DNA of 64,000 nucleotides. Source: Brachybacterium endophyticum (GTDB lineage Bacteria; Actinomycetota; Actinomycetes; Actinomycetales; Dermabacteraceae). Shown piece by piece: positions 8,852 to 17,734 of this stretch. Made by a program: the position numbers and the translations under genes. The notes beneath the pieces were generated by a model. It had not been told where the DNA came from and ran no database searches. It saw only the letters and a list, made by a program, of their open reading frames with translations. The stretch spans positions 930,001-994,000 of the forward strand of contig NZ_QFKX01000001.1 of assembly GCF_003130585.1 (NCBI RefSeq), given 5' to 3'. Position 1 is the first letter of the stretch; the number at the start of each line of letters is the position of its first letter.

Positions 8852-10153
8852 GTGAACGCGTTCGTCCGAGCGTTGCGCACACCCGAGCTGCGGGCGAAGA
8901 TCCTCTTCACCCTCGCTCTCCTGGCGGTCTACCGCCTCGGCGTCTTCATCCCCACCCCCGGGTTCGACTACACCAACGTCACCGCTTGCGCCCAGCAGGC
9001 CCAGTCGGGCAGCGGCAGCGTGCTGGGGATGGTCAACCTGTTCTCCGGCGGTGCCCTGCTGCAGATGTCGGTGTTCTCCCTGGGCGTGATGCCCTACATC
9101 ACGGCCTCGATCATCATCCAGCTCCTGCGCGTGGTGATCCCGCGCTTCGAGGAGCTGCACAAGGAGGGCCAGGCGGGCACCGCCAAGCTCACCCAGTACA
9201 CGCGGTACCTGACGATCGGCCTCGCGGTCCTGCAGGCCACCACCATCATCACGATGGTCCGCACGGGCAGCTTCTTCCAGGGCTGCAACCTCCAGGTGAT
9301 CCCCGACCAGGCCATCACCGCCCTCGTCCTGATGGTGCTGACGATGACCGTGGGCACCGTGATCATCATGTGGATGGGCGAGCTCATCACCGAGCGCGGC
9401 ATCGGCAACGGCATGTCGCTGCTCATCTTCACCTCGATCGCCGCCGCCTTCCCCTCCTCGATGGGGCAGATCTGGCAGCTCCAGGGGTGGATGACCTTCA
9501 GCCTGATCGTGCTGGTCGCCCTGGTGATCATGGTCGGCGTGGTCTTCGTCGAGCAGTCCCAGCGGCGCATCCCCGTGCAGTACGCCAAGCGCATGGTGGG
9601 CCGTCGCATGTACGGCGGCACCTCGACGTACATCCCCGTGAAGGTCAACCAGGCCGGCGTCATCCCGGTGATCTTCTCGAGCTCGATCCTGGCCCTTCCC
9701 CAGCTGATCGCCTCCTTCGGCGATCCCTCGGCCGGATGGGTCAAGTGGGTCAACGCCCACCTCGTGATGGGCTCGAGCTTCTCCTGGATCTACGCGGTCG
9801 TGTACGTCAGCCTGATCGTGTTCTTCGCCTTCTTCTACGTCTCGATCACCTTCAACGCGGAGGAGATCGCCGACAACATGAAGAAGTACGGCGGCTTCGT
9901 CCCCGGCGTGCGCGCCGGCAAGCCCACCGAGCGCTACCTGCAGTACGTCATCAACCGTGTGCAGACGCCGGGCGCGATCTACCTCGCGGTGATCTCCCTG
10001 ATCCCGCTGTTCGCCCTCGTCTACCTGGGCGCGAACCAGAACTTCCCGCTCGGCGGCGCGTCGCTGCTGATCATCATCGGTGTCGGCCTCGACACCGTGA
10101 AGCAGGTCGACGCGAAGCTGCAGCAGCACCACTACGAAGGGATCCTCCGATGA
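8852..10153 (+). CDS. secY: Protein translocase channel subunit SecY
   Basis: SecY forms the SecYEG channel for protein export and membrane insertion. The product has 433 aa and ten hydrophobic helices. Signatures include NPFRVxAL-like NAFVRALRTPELRAKILFTL at the start, GVFIPTPGFD, the plug-region GGALLQMSVFSLGVMPYI, and cytoplasmic loops GVRAGKPTERYL. GTG start with AGAAGGGAG as SD. The adk ATG overlaps the stop (CGATGA). Confidence 0.98.
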   Translation: MNAFVRALRTPELRAKILFTLALLAVYRLGVFIPTPGFDYTNVTACAQQAQSGSGSVLGMVNLFSGGALLQMSVFSLGVMPYITASIIIQLLRVVIPRFEELHKEGQAGTAKLTQYTRYLTIGLAVLQATTIITMVRTGSFFQGCNLQVIPDQAITALVLMVLTMTVGTVIIMWMGELITERGIGNGMSLLIFTSIAAAFPSSMGQIWQLQGWMTFSLIVLVALVIMVGVVFVEQSQRRIPVQYAKRMVGRRMYGGTSTYIPVKVNQAGVIPVIFSSSILALPQLIASFGDPSAGWVKWVNAHLVMGSSFSWIYAVVYVSLIVFFAFFYVSITFNAEEIADNMKKYGGFVPGVRAGKPTERYLQYVINRVQTPGAIYLAVISLIPLFALVYLGANQNFPLGGASLLIIIGVGLDTVKQVDAKLQQHHYEGILR

Positions 10154-10800
10154 CCGATCAGCCTCAGGACGCCCCGTCCGCCGACGTCCCCTCCCGGGAC
10201 GCAACGGGCGGTGACGCCCCCGCGGCCGGCGCCCGTCGCCTGCTGATCATCGGTGCGCCCGGTGCGGGCAAGGGGACCCAGGCGAGCCGCATCACCGAGG
10301 CCCTGGGCATCCCGGCGATCTCGACCGGGGACATCTTCCGCCGCAACGTCTCCGAGCAGACCGAGCTCGGGACGCTCGCGAAGTCCTACATGGACGCCGG
10401 CGAGTACGTCCCCGACTCCGTCACCAACGACATGGTGCGGGACCGGCTGGCCGAGGACGATGCGCGGGAGGGCTTCCTGCTCGACGGGTACCCCCGCACC
10501 CTCGACCAGGTCACCGCGCTCGACGAGATCCTGGCCGGCTCGGACTCCGCCGTCGACGCGGTGCTGATGCTCGAGGTCGACTACGACGCCGTGATCCAGC
10601 GTCTGCTGGAGCGCGGCGCCGCGGAGGGCCGCAGCGACGACACCGAGGAGACCATCCGTCACCGTCTCGAGGTCTACGCCGAGCAGACCACCCCTCTGGT
10701 CGACGTGTACGAGCGTCGCGGGCTGCTGCACCGCGTCAACGGCATGCTCGGCATCGACGAGGTCACCGACGAGCTGCTGGCCGTCCTCGGCGCCCGATGA
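10150..10800 (+). CDS. adk: Adenylate kinase
   Basis: Catalyses ATP + AMP to 2 ADP. The 216-aa product has a 25-residue Pro/Ala/Asp-rich extension before the core strand RRLLIIGAPGAGKGTQAS, which holds the P-loop (GAPGAGKGT). The AMP-binding DGYPRTLDQ follows, and the LID is of the short, zinc-free type. The ATG overlaps the secY stop by 4 nt and the stop overlaps the map ATG by 4 nt, so the three genes are tightly coupled. The extension makes the exact start slightly uncertain. Confidence 0.96.
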   Translation: MTDQPQDAPSADVPSRDATGGDAPAAGARRLLIIGAPGAGKGTQASRITEALGIPAISTGDIFRRNVSEQTELGTLAKSYMDAGEYVPDSVTNDMVRDRLAEDDAREGFLLDGYPRTLDQVTALDEILAGSDSAVDAVLMLEVDYDAVIQRLLERGAAEGRSDDTEETIRHRLEVYAEQTTPLVDVYERRGLLHRVNGMLGIDEVTDELLAVLGAR

Positions 10801-11639
10801 GCCGACTGCGCCGCGAGCGCGTCGAGCTCAAGACCCCTGAGCAGATCGCGCTGATGCGCGCGGGCGGACTGCTGCTGAGCCGGGTCCACGACATGCTGGC
10901 CGAACGGATCCGGCCCGGCGTCACCACCGCGGAACTCGACCGCCTCGCCGAGGAGATGATCCGCGACGAGGGAGCGACCCCGAACTTCAAGGGGTACATG
11001 GGGTACCCGGCCACCGTGTGCATCAGCGTGAACGACGTGGTCGTCCACGGCATCCCGGGCGACCACACCCTCGACGAGGGCGATCTGGTCTCGATCGACG
11101 GCGGCTGCATCCTCGAGGGCTGGCACTCCGACGCCGCCCGCACGCACGTGGTCGGTGACTTCCGGTCCGCTGCGGACGAGCGCCTCGTGGACGTCACCCG
11201 TGAAGCCATGTGGCAGGGAATCGCCGCCCTTGCCGACGCCCGTCGCGTGGGGGAGGTCGGCGGGGCCATCGAGGACTACGTCGAGGCAGCCGCCCCGGGC
11301 GAGCTCTTCCACCTCGAGGAGTTCGGCGGCCACGGCATCGGCAGCGCCATGCACCAGCCGCCCGACGTGATGAACTTCCGCACCCGCGACCGCGGCCCGA
11401 AGATCGTGCCGGGGATGTGCCTGGCGATCGAGCCGATGCTGATCCAGGGATCGGGGGAGTGGGAGATGCTCGCCGACGACTGGACCGTCCGCGCGACGGG
11501 CGGAGGACGCGCCGCGCACGTCGAGCACTCCGTCGCCGTCACCGACGAGGGCCTGGTCGTCCTGACCGCATCCGACGCCGGCGCCGCGGAGCTCGCGGCC
11601 CGCGGGGTCGCGGCCGCGCCCGACCCGGCCTCGGCGTGA
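10797..11639 (+). CDS. map: Methionine aminopeptidase, type I
   Basis: Removes the N-terminal Met from new proteins. The 280-aa product has the pita-bread fold motifs: CISVNDVVVHGIPG, the metal ligands in SIDGGCILEGWHSDAART, GGHGIGSAMHQPPDV, and the Glu ligands in LAIEPMLIQG and AHVEHSVAVT. A 20-residue Ala-rich tail follows. Overlaps adk by ATGA. Confidence 0.96.
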   Translation: MSRLRRERVELKTPEQIALMRAGGLLLSRVHDMLAERIRPGVTTAELDRLAEEMIRDEGATPNFKGYMGYPATVCISVNDVVVHGIPGDHTLDEGDLVSIDGGCILEGWHSDAARTHVVGDFRSAADERLVDVTREAMWQGIAALADARRVGEVGGAIEDYVEAAAPGELFHLEEFGGHGIGSAMHQPPDVMNFRTRDRGPKIVPGMCLAIEPMLIQGSGEWEMLADDWTVRATGGGRAAHVEHSVAVTDEGLVVLTASDAGAAELAARGVAAAPDPASA

Positions 11640-11834
11640 CGGGGGTCATTGCCCATCGGCCTCGGCCTGGCGATGCTTCGACGGTAGGATGGTCGATCGG
11701 GTGTGCTCCGTTCGCGTTCGGGCGCACCCAGGCGTATCCCCGTTCTCCCGGCCCGTCCGGCGATGGCGCGGTGCGCTCGGAGACCGACGCGAGACCCCGC
11801 CCCGCACCCGCGGCGGCGAGGAGATAGGGGAGGC
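11640..11834 (+). promoter_or_regulatory. Probable infA promoter and leader
   Basis: The 195-nt gap between map and infA holds a TAGGAT box at 11685-11690 that fits a -10 element; no clear -35 precedes it. A transcript from here would have a leader of about 140 nt. The AGGGGAGGC just before the infA ATG is its SD. Confidence 0.35.
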
Positions 11835-12056
11835 ATGGCCAAGAAGGACGGCGTGATCGAGGTCGAAGGCACGGTCAAGGAGGCGCTCGCCAATGCGCGT
11901 TTCCGGGTCGAGCTGGACAACGGGCACAAGGTGCTTGCGCACATCTCCGGGAAGATGCGTCAGCATTACATCCGGATCCTGCCCGAGGACCGCGTGGTCG
12001 TCGAGCTCAGCCCCTATGACCTCGACAAGGGCCGCATCGTCTACCGCTACAAGTGA
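11835..12056 (+). CDS. infA: Translation initiation factor IF-1
   Basis: IF-1 occupies the ribosomal A site during initiation. The 73-aa product, [20 protein letters not shown] and onward, is a complete S1/OB-fold IF-1 ending RIVYRYK. The start follows the SD GGGGAGGC. An upstream in-frame open stretch to 11703 is not IF-1-like. Standard position between map and rpmJ. Confidence 0.97.
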   Translation: MAKKDGVIEVEGTVKEALANARFRVELDNGHKVLAHISGKMRQHYIRILPEDRVVVELSPYDLDKGRIVYRYK

Positions 12057-12127
12057 TCTCCGGCGCCGCGCACCCGAGCGCGGTCGTCGGCGGGGCCCTG
12101 TGCCCCTGAACCAGCGAGAAGGAAGTC

Positions 12128-12241
12128 ATGAAGGTCAAGCCGAGCGTCAAGCCGATCTGTGACAGCTGCAAGGTGATCCGTCGCCACAGCGTGGTCATGG
12201 TCATCTGCAAGAACCCGCGGCACAAGCAGCGCCAGGGCTGA
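12128..12241 (+). CDS. rpmJ: 50S ribosomal protein L36, zinc-binding type
   Basis: A 37-aa ribosomal protein. Cys11 and Cys14 (CDSC), Cys27 and His32 (CKNPRH) form the zinc ribbon, so this is the C+ form used when zinc is available. It reads [19 protein letters not shown] and ends [21 protein letters not shown] precedes the ATG. It lies between infA and rpsM as expected. Confidence 0.96.
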   Translation: MKVKPSVKPICDSCKVIRRHSVVMVICKNPRHKQRQG

Positions 12242-12414
12242 TCAGGTCCCGTACCGATCTGGCCGCGCGAGCAGCCGCGCCCGTGAGGGGACCGAGGGTC
12301 CCGTCGCAGGCAGCCCGGTCCGCCGGGCACGGGGGCACAGCCCCGACACAACAGAAGAGCCGACACCACCGGCGAGGAGAGATCCCGTCGGTCACCCGCA
12401 GGCGGAGGCTGCGG

Positions 12415-12429
12415 CGCACGTGACGTGCG
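12415..12429. repeat. Short perfect inverted repeat upstream of rpsM
   Basis: CGCACGT-G-ACGTGCG lies in the 230-nt gap between rpmJ and rpsM, 43 nt before the rpsM ATG. It could be a protein-binding site or part of a leader structure. I see no convincing promoter boxes in this gap. Confidence 0.4.
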
Positions 12430-12471
12430 AGGTGTCGTCTCAGGCCTCCGAGACAGTAGGAGAACTGCACC

Positions 12472-12846
12472 ATGGCACGTCTTGTTGGTGTCGACCTGCC
12501 GCGCGAAAAGCGCGTCGAGGTCGCCCTGACGTACATCTTCGGCATCGGGCGCACCCGCGCCCTCGAGACCCTCGCCGCCACCGGCGTGGAGCCGAGCACC
12601 CGAGTGCGCGACCTCAGCGACGAGGACCTCGTCAAGCTGCGTGACCACATCGAGGCGAACTACCAGCACGAGGGCGACCTGCGTCGCGAGGTTGCTGCGG
12701 ACATCCGCCGGAAGGTCGAGATCGGCAGCTACCAGGGCCTGCGCCACCGCCGTGGCCTGCCCGTGCACGGACAGCGCACCAAGACCAACGCGCGCACCCG
12801 CAAGGGCCCCAAGCGCACCGTGGCCGGCAAGAAGAAGTCCCGCTGA
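12472..12846 (+). CDS. rpsM: 30S ribosomal protein S13
   Basis: S13 sits on the 30S head and bridges to the 50S. The 124-aa product opens [19 protein letters not shown], has the helix-two-turns-helix [13 protein letters not shown], and ends [20 protein letters not shown] plus a basic tail contacting tRNA. SD AGTAGGAGAA upstream. First gene of the alpha segment (rpsM-rpsK-rpoA-rplQ). Confidence 0.97.
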   Translation: MARLVGVDLPREKRVEVALTYIFGIGRTRALETLAATGVEPSTRVRDLSDEDLVKLRDHIEANYQHEGDLRREVAADIRRKVEIGSYQGLRHRRGLPVHGQRTKTNARTRKGPKRTVAGKKKSR

Positions 12847-12932
12847 TCCACGGGCACCGCGCCCTGCAGCAACTCCGCGCCGTCCCCGCACGGTGCACCG
12901 ATCATCTGAACTGAACCGAGGAGCTCCGCCTC

Positions 12933-13337
12933 ATGGCTACGAAGACCCGCCAGGCGGCGGCGCGCAAGCCGCGTCGCAAGTCCAACAAGAACATCGTGAA
13001 CGGTCAGGCTCACATCAAGAGCACGTTCAACAACACCATCGTCTCCATCACCGATCCCACCGGTGCCGTGATCTCCTGGGCCTCCGCGGGCCAGGTCGGC
13101 TTCAAGGGCTCGCGCAAGTCCACGCCCTACGCCGCGCAGATGGCCGCCGAGGCCGCTGCCCGCCGCGCGCAGGAGCACGGGCTGAAGAAGGTCGACGTGT
13201 TCGTCAAGGGCCCCGGCTCGGGCCGCGAGACCGCGATCCGTTCGCTCACCGCGACCGGCCTCGAGGTCGGCTCGATCCAGGACGTCACCCCCCAGGCCCA
13301 CAACGGCACCCGTCCCCCCAAGCGTCGTCGCGTCTGA
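12933..13337 (+). CDS. rpsK: 30S ribosomal protein S11
   Basis: S11 lies on the 30S platform. The 134-aa product has [15 protein letters not shown] [18 protein letters not shown], then [19 protein letters not shown], and ends in [15 protein letters not shown], all diagnostic. In many bacteria rpsD follows; here rpoA follows instead, so rpsD must lie elsewhere in the genome. Confidence 0.97.
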   Translation: MATKTRQAAARKPRRKSNKNIVNGQAHIKSTFNNTIVSITDPTGAVISWASAGQVGFKGSRKSTPYAAQMAAEAAARRAQEHGLKKVDVFVKGPGSGRETAIRSLTATGLEVGSIQDVTPQAHNGTRPPKRRRV

Positions 13338-13452
13338 GATGCAGCAGTCGCCGACCCGGTCTTCCCACCTCGGGAGACGGCCGGGGCGGCGACCCGTGGT
13401 CACCCACCCCTCATGAGCGTCATATGGCGGACGCTCGCAGAAAGGACACACC
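13338..13452 (+). promoter_or_regulatory. Structured leader between rpsK and rpoA
   Basis: Two hairpins fill this 115-nt gap. One is an imperfect, GC-rich stem running roughly from GTCGCC at 13348 to GGCGAC near 13392. The second is a perfect 7-bp stem, GAGCGTC (13415-13421) with GACGCTC (13430-13436), ending 4 nt before the rpoA SD (AAAGGA). They may set the ratio of rpoA to ribosomal protein mRNA by processing or partial termination (inference). Confidence 0.4.
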
Positions 13453-14448
13453 GTGCTCATTGCACAGCGCCCCACGCTGACCGAAGAGGTCGTGTCGGAG
13501 AATCGCTCTCGGTTCGTCATCGAGCCGCTCGAGCCCGGGTTCGGCTACACGCTCGGCAACTCGCTGCGCCGCACCCTCCTGTCCTCGATCCCTGGAGCCG
13601 CGGTCACCTCGATCCGCATCGACGGCGTGCTGCACGAGTTCAGCACCGTCCCCGGGGTCAAGGAGGACATCACCGAGGTCATCCTGAACATCAAGGGCCT
13701 GGTCGTCTCCTCGGAGAACGACGAGCCGGTCGTGATGTACCTGCGCAAGGAGGGTGAGGGCGACGTGACCGCCGCCGACATCACCCCGCCCGCAGGCGTG
13801 GAGATCCACAACCCGGATCTGCACATCGCGACCCTCGCCGGCAAGGGCCGCCTGGAGATCGAGCTGGTCGTCGAGCGCGGCCGCGGCTACGTCTCCGCCG
13901 CGCAGAACAAGGGCGTGGACGCCGAGATCGGCCGCGTGCCGGTCGACTCGATCTACTCGCCCGTGCTCAAGGTGACCTACAAGGTCGAGGCGACCCGTGT
14001 CGAGCAGCGCACCGACTTCGATCGTCTGATCGTGGACGTCGAGACCAAGCCGGCCATCTCGCCGCGCGATGCCATCGCGTCGGCCGGGAAGACCCTGGTC
14101 GAGCTGTTCGGCCTCGCTCACGAGCTGAACAACGAGGCCGAGGGCATCGAGATCGGCCCGTCGCCGACCGATCAGGCGCTCGCGCAGGACCTGGCCCTGC
14201 CGATCAGCGACCTGAACCTCACGGTCCGCTCGTACAACTGCCTCATGCGCGAGGGCGTGCACACCGTCGGTGAGCTCACCTCCCGCTCCGAGGCCGATCT
14301 GCTGGACATCCGCAACTTCGGGCAGAAGTCCATCGACGAGGTCAAGGCGAAGCTCGCCGACCTCGGTCTGTCGCTCAAGGACTCGCCGGCCGGATTCGAC
14401 CCCTCGGCCATCGCGACCTACGACGACGACTACGGCGACCAGTACTGA
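13453..14448 (+). CDS. rpoA: DNA-directed RNA polymerase alpha subunit
   Basis: Alpha dimerises to nucleate RNA polymerase assembly. The 331-aa product begins with GTG ([12 protein letters not shown]). The N-terminal domain has [25 protein letters not shown] split by normal spacing. The C-terminal domain (about 245-310) has the helix-hairpin-helix region around [20 protein letters not shown] used for UP-element and activator contact. An acidic tail ends it. The SD AAAGGA is 7 nt upstream. Confidence 0.98.
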   Translation: MLIAQRPTLTEEVVSENRSRFVIEPLEPGFGYTLGNSLRRTLLSSIPGAAVTSIRIDGVLHEFSTVPGVKEDITEVILNIKGLVVSSENDEPVVMYLRKEGEGDVTAADITPPAGVEIHNPDLHIATLAGKGRLEIELVVERGRGYVSAAQNKGVDAEIGRVPVDSIYSPVLKVTYKVEATRVEQRTDFDRLIVDVETKPAISPRDAIASAGKTLVELFGLAHELNNEAEGIEIGPSPTDQALAQDLALPISDLNLTVRSYNCLMREGVHTVGELTSRSEADLLDIRNFGQKSIDEVKAKLADLGLSLKDSPAGFDPSAIATYDDDYGDQY

Positions 14449-14478
14449 CCTTCCGTTTCTTGATCTAGGAGAACGACC

Positions 14479-15159
14479 ATGCCTGCTCCCACCAAGGGTG
14501 CGCGCCTCGGTGGATCGCCCGCCCACGAGCGGATGATCCTCGCGAACCTCGCGACCGAGCTGTTCCGTCACAAGTCCATCACCACCACCGAGACCAAGGC
14601 GAAGCGGCTGCGCCCCGTCGCCGAGCGCCTCGTGACCTTCGCGAAGAAGGGCGACCTGGCCTCGCGCCGTCGCGTCATGCGCACCGTCCGCGACCGCGGC
14701 GTCGTGCACACGCTCTTCGAGGAGATCGCCCCGACGCTCGCGGAGCGTCCCGGTGGCTACACCCGCATCACCAAGGTCGGCCCCCGCAAGGGCGACAACG
14801 CCCCGATGGCGGTCATCGAGATCGTCTCCGAGGCGTACTCGCCCAAGCAGGAGGTCGTGAAGGAGGCCGAGGGTGCCGCCCGCGGCGCCGCCAAGGCCGA
14901 GTCCGAGGCCCCCGCGGCCGAGGCCGCGTCCTCGGAGGCCGCCGAGGCCCCCTACGGCGAGGACTCCTTCCGCGGGGAGAACCCGCCCGAGGGCTTCGAC
15001 ATCAAGGGCAACGAGGACTCCATGAAGTTCCACGCCCCGGATTCGCCCTGGTACGGCCGCACGGTCGCCGAGGTCTGGTTCCGCACCCCCGAGGCCGCCG
15101 AGAAGGCCGGCTTCGTCAACGCGGTGAAGAACGCCGACGAGGAGTCCGAGGAGGCCTGA
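14479..15159 (+). CDS. rplQ: 50S ribosomal protein L17 with C-terminal extra domain
   Basis: L17 is a 50S protein near the tunnel exit. Residues 1-125 are standard ([51 protein letters not shown]). Total length is 226 aa, about 100 more than E. coli. An Ala/Glu-rich linker (126-160) leads to a compact C-terminal segment at about 173-213 ([35 protein letters not shown]). I recognise this as the small 'sunset' module seen in other actinobacterial proteins; its function is unknown to me. Last gene of the superoperon, followed by a strong terminator. Confidence 0.95.
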   Translation: MPAPTKGARLGGSPAHERMILANLATELFRHKSITTTETKAKRLRPVAERLVTFAKKGDLASRRRVMRTVRDRGVVHTLFEEIAPTLAERPGGYTRITKVGPRKGDNAPMAVIEIVSEAYSPKQEVVKEAEGAARGAAKAESEAPAAEAASSEAAEAPYGEDSFRGENPPEGFDIKGNEDSMKFHAPDSPWYGRTVAEVWFRTPEAAEKAGFVNAVKNADEESEEA

Positions 15160-15185
15160 GCCTCCCCACCTCCCCGGTGACAGAA

Positions 15186-15222
15186 CGAAGGGCCCGCCGA
15201 GCATCGCTCGGCGGGCCCTTCG
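15186..15222. terminator. Bidirectional terminator between rplQ and the PfkB kinase gene
   Basis: A perfect 17-bp stem, CGAAGGGCCCGCCGAGC with its complement, with a 3-nt ATC loop. It lies between convergent genes. The arms give a T-containing tail (CCCTTCG) on either strand. It closes the superoperon and stops the opposing transcript. Confidence 0.9.
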
Positions 15223-15292
15223 TCGTCGGTGCCACCTGTGGTCTCGGGGCGCCGGTCCCGCGGCGCGCCGAGATCCCCGGCACGGGTGGGGT

Positions 15293-16201
15293 TCAGGCGC
15301 GGGCGTAGGAGGACTGGGTGCCCTGACGCGTCACCGAGTCGGCCGCATAGGCCGTCCCCGCACGGATCGCCGCGGCGATGTCGCGCGTGCGCACCCAGCT
15401 GGTGGCGAAGCAGCCGATGAACGCGTCCCCGGCCCCTGTGGTGTCCACCGCCTGCACGCGCGGTGCCTCGATGAGCTCCTGTCCACCCTCGTGCACCCAC
15501 AGCGCGCCCCGCGCGCCGAGGGTGACGATGACGTCGTGGACCCCGGCCTCCAGCAGCACCTCGGCGGCGCGGCGGACGTCCTCGAGGTCATCCACGGGCA
15601 TCCCCGTGAGCAGCTCGAGCTCGGACTCGTTGGGGACCAGGAAATCCACCGAGCGGAGCTGGGCGATGTCCAGGTCGGGGGAGGCCGGTGCCGGGTTCAG
15701 CAGCACCGGGATCCCCAGCTCCCGCCCCAGGTCCATCGCCGCGCGGACGGTCTCCAGAGGGATCTCGAGCTGCAGCACGATCAGCTCGCAGCGGGCGACG
15801 GCCGGCCGCGCCGCCTCCACGTCCTGCGGAGTGAGCAGGGCGTTGGCGCCCTTGATGATGAGGATCGAGTTCCTGGACTCGGGGTCCACGAAGATGGGCG
15901 CGACGCCCGAGGAGGCCCTGGTGCGCAGCACGTGCTCGGTGTCGATCCCGTTGTCCGCGAAGTTCCGCAGGGTGGTGTCGGCGAAGACGTCGTCGCCGAC
16001 CCGCGTCACCATCACCACCTCCGAGCCCAGGCGTGCCGCAGCGACCGCCTGGTTCGCGCCCTTCCCTCCGCAGCCCATGCGGAAGTCGGGTGCCTCGACC
16101 GTCTCGCCCTCGCCGGGCATGCGATGGATGTACGAGATCAGGTCGACCATGTTCGAGCCGATGACGGCGATGGGGCCCACCCGTGGTCCGTCGGCACCCA
16201 T
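15293..16201 (-). CDS. PfkB-family sugar kinase (ribokinase / deoxyribokinase type)
   Basis: Phosphorylates a sugar, probably a pentose, with ATP in the cytoplasm. The 302-aa product has the ribokinase-type N terminus IAVIGSNMVDLISYIHRMPG. PfkB signature 1 (GCGGKGANQAVAAARLG) is near residues 35-50. Signature 2, DTTGAGDAFIGCF, is near 250-262 and holds the catalytic Asp and anion hole. The start ATG lies 1 nt after the permease stop, so the two are co-translated. Ribose is the default guess for this family. The FucP-like partner and SorC-type regulator also fit 2-deoxyribose, as in the deoK/deoP pair of Salmonella. Confidence 0.88.
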   Translation of the reverse strand: MGADGPRVGPIAVIGSNMVDLISYIHRMPGEGETVEAPDFRMGCGGKGANQAVAAARLGSEVVMVTRVGDDVFADTTLRNFADNGIDTEHVLRTRASSGVAPIFVDPESRNSILIIKGANALLTPQDVEAARPAVARCELIVLQLEIPLETVRAAMDLGRELGIPVLLNPAPASPDLDIAQLRSVDFLVPNESELELLTGMPVDDLEDVRRAAEVLLEAGVHDVIVTLGARGALWVHEGGQELIEAPRVQAVDTTGAGDAFIGCFATSWVRTRDIAAAIRAGTAYAADSVTRQGTQSSYARA

Positions 16202-16202
16202 C

Positions 16203-17642
16203 TCAGCGCTCCTCGGGGGACGGGGCCCGGTCGGAGCCCGGGGCGTCGGCCGTGGCCGCCGAGGCGCTGAGCTCCCGCTCGCCGCCGACGCGACGGCGCA
16301 GCACCAGGAAGTAGACCAGGATCGCGGCGAAGCAGAACAGGTTGACGATGAAGCTGAAGCGCATCGACCCCGTCGCATCCGAGATCAGCCCCTGCAGAGC
16401 GGGGATCACGGCACCGCCGATGATCGACATGACGATGATCGCGCCGCCGGTCTCGGTGAAGCGCTTGTCCTCGATGACGTCGAGGTTGCGGGCGAAGATC
16501 GTCGCCCAGCACGGGCCCAGCAGGGCCGAGGCGACGATCGCCGCGTAGACGGACGTGAAGTTCGGCGCTGCGACCACGTACAGGATCGTCGCCATCCCCA
16601 GCGCGGAGTAGACGACGAGCACGAGGTCCTCGTCGACGCGGGTCATCAGCAGGTTCGCCACGAACTTTCCGACGAAGAAGGCGATGAAGGCAGCGATCAG
16701 GTAGGAGGCGGCCTCCTTCTCGTTCAACCCGTCGTCCAGGACCAGGGCGAGACGGATGGTGAAGGACCACAGCGCCGTCTGCATGCCGACGTAGAGGAAC
16801 TGGGTGACGATGCCCGCGCAGAAGATCCGGTTGCGCAGCAGGTAGGAGAGCGTCTCGCCGATCGAGGCCTTCTGCTCCGTGGCGTCGGTGCGCAGGGGCT
16901 TGGAGTGCGGGTACTGGGTGATCGCGATGAGCACCACGAGCACCAGCAGCAGAACCAGGATCACCTTGTACGGGGCCAGGGTGCGCCCCAGCGCCTCGGA
17001 GGTGATCGCCACGCGCTCGGCCTGCGAGGAGGCGTCTGCGACGCGCTCGTGCAGGGCGTCGCCGTCGGTGAACACGAGGAACTTGCCCAGCAGCGCGCCG
17101 CCCAGGAAGCCGAAGGCGGTGAAGGTCTGCGAGATGTTAAGACGCAGCGTGGCACGGCGGCGGGGGCCGATCATCGAGGAGTAGGTGTTGGCCGAGGTCT
17201 CGAGGAAGGACAGCCCGATCGCGATCGCGAACAGCGAGCACAGGAACACCGAGTAGGTGGCGACCTGCGAGGCGGGGAAGAACAGCACGCAGCCCAGCAC
17301 GTAGACGCTGAGGCCGATCAGCAGGCCCGTCTTGTAGCTGGTCCTGCGGATCACGCGGCTGGCGGGGATCGCGACCAGGAAGTAGCCCCCGTAGAACGCC
17401 GACTGCACGAAGGCCGAGGCGAAGTCGGACAGCGTGAACACGGCCTTGAACTGCGTGATGAGGATGTCGTTCATGCTCGCCGCCATGCCCCACATCGGGA
17501 AGCAGATCGACAGCAGAATGAACTGGAACAGGGGCGTGCGGTCGAGGTAGCCGTCCTTCAGCTGACGGGCGCGGTCCTTGATGAGGCCGCGGGAGGTGTT
17601 CGGGACACCCTCCTCGCCCACGACGGTGTGCGTGGTACTCAT
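16203..17642 (-). CDS. FucP-like sugar:H+ symporter (FHS family, MFS)
   Basis: A 479-aa inner-membrane permease with twelve predicted helices. The first helix region (PLFQFILLSICFPMWGMAAS), GGYFLVAIPASRVIRR and the ETSANTYSSMIGP segment in helix 4-5 resemble the fucose/glucose-galactose/deoxyribose FHS group. The ATG follows AAAGGAG with 5 nt spacing. A linker near residues 205-240 is hydrophilic. It is followed by the kinase and preceded by the SorC-type regulator on the same strand, so the three likely act as an uptake-phosphorylation-control unit. Confidence 0.85.
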   Translation of the reverse strand: MSTTHTVVGEEGVPNTSRGLIKDRARQLKDGYLDRTPLFQFILLSICFPMWGMAASMNDILITQFKAVFTLSDFASAFVQSAFYGGYFLVAIPASRVIRRTSYKTGLLIGLSVYVLGCVLFFPASQVATYSVFLCSLFAIAIGLSFLETSANTYSSMIGPRRRATLRLNISQTFTAFGFLGGALLGKFLVFTDGDALHERVADASSQAERVAITSEALGRTLAPYKVILVLLLVLVVLIAITQYPHSKPLRTDATEQKASIGETLSYLLRNRIFCAGIVTQFLYVGMQTALWSFTIRLALVLDDGLNEKEAASYLIAAFIAFFVGKFVANLLMTRVDEDLVLVVYSALGMATILYVVAAPNFTSVYAAIVASALLGPCWATIFARNLDVIEDKRFTETGGAIIVMSIIGGAVIPALQGLISDATGSMRFSFIVNLFCFAAILVYFLVLRRRVGGERELSASAATADAPGSDRAPSPEER

Positions 17643-17706
17643 TCCAACTCCTTTGTTCGGACACCTCAGTGAAGGCGGCATGCCCGGGAGCCCGCAATCA
17701 CCGGGT

Positions 17707-17720
17707 GGCACATATGTGCC
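17707..17720. promoter_or_regulatory. Candidate operator of the sugar module
   Basis: GGCACATATGTGCC is a perfect 14-bp palindrome. It lies 65 nt upstream of the permease start and 14 nt downstream of the regulator stop, in the 92-nt gap between them. Its position and symmetry suit a binding site for the adjacent SorC-family regulator. I find no clear -35/-10 boxes around it. Confidence 0.6.
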
Positions 17721-17734
17721 GATCCGTTGCGGGG

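Noticed and set aside
8429-10204. 591-codon open frame antisense to rplO/secY
   Set aside because: His/Asp/Arg-rich shadow of the secY frame with no domain features.
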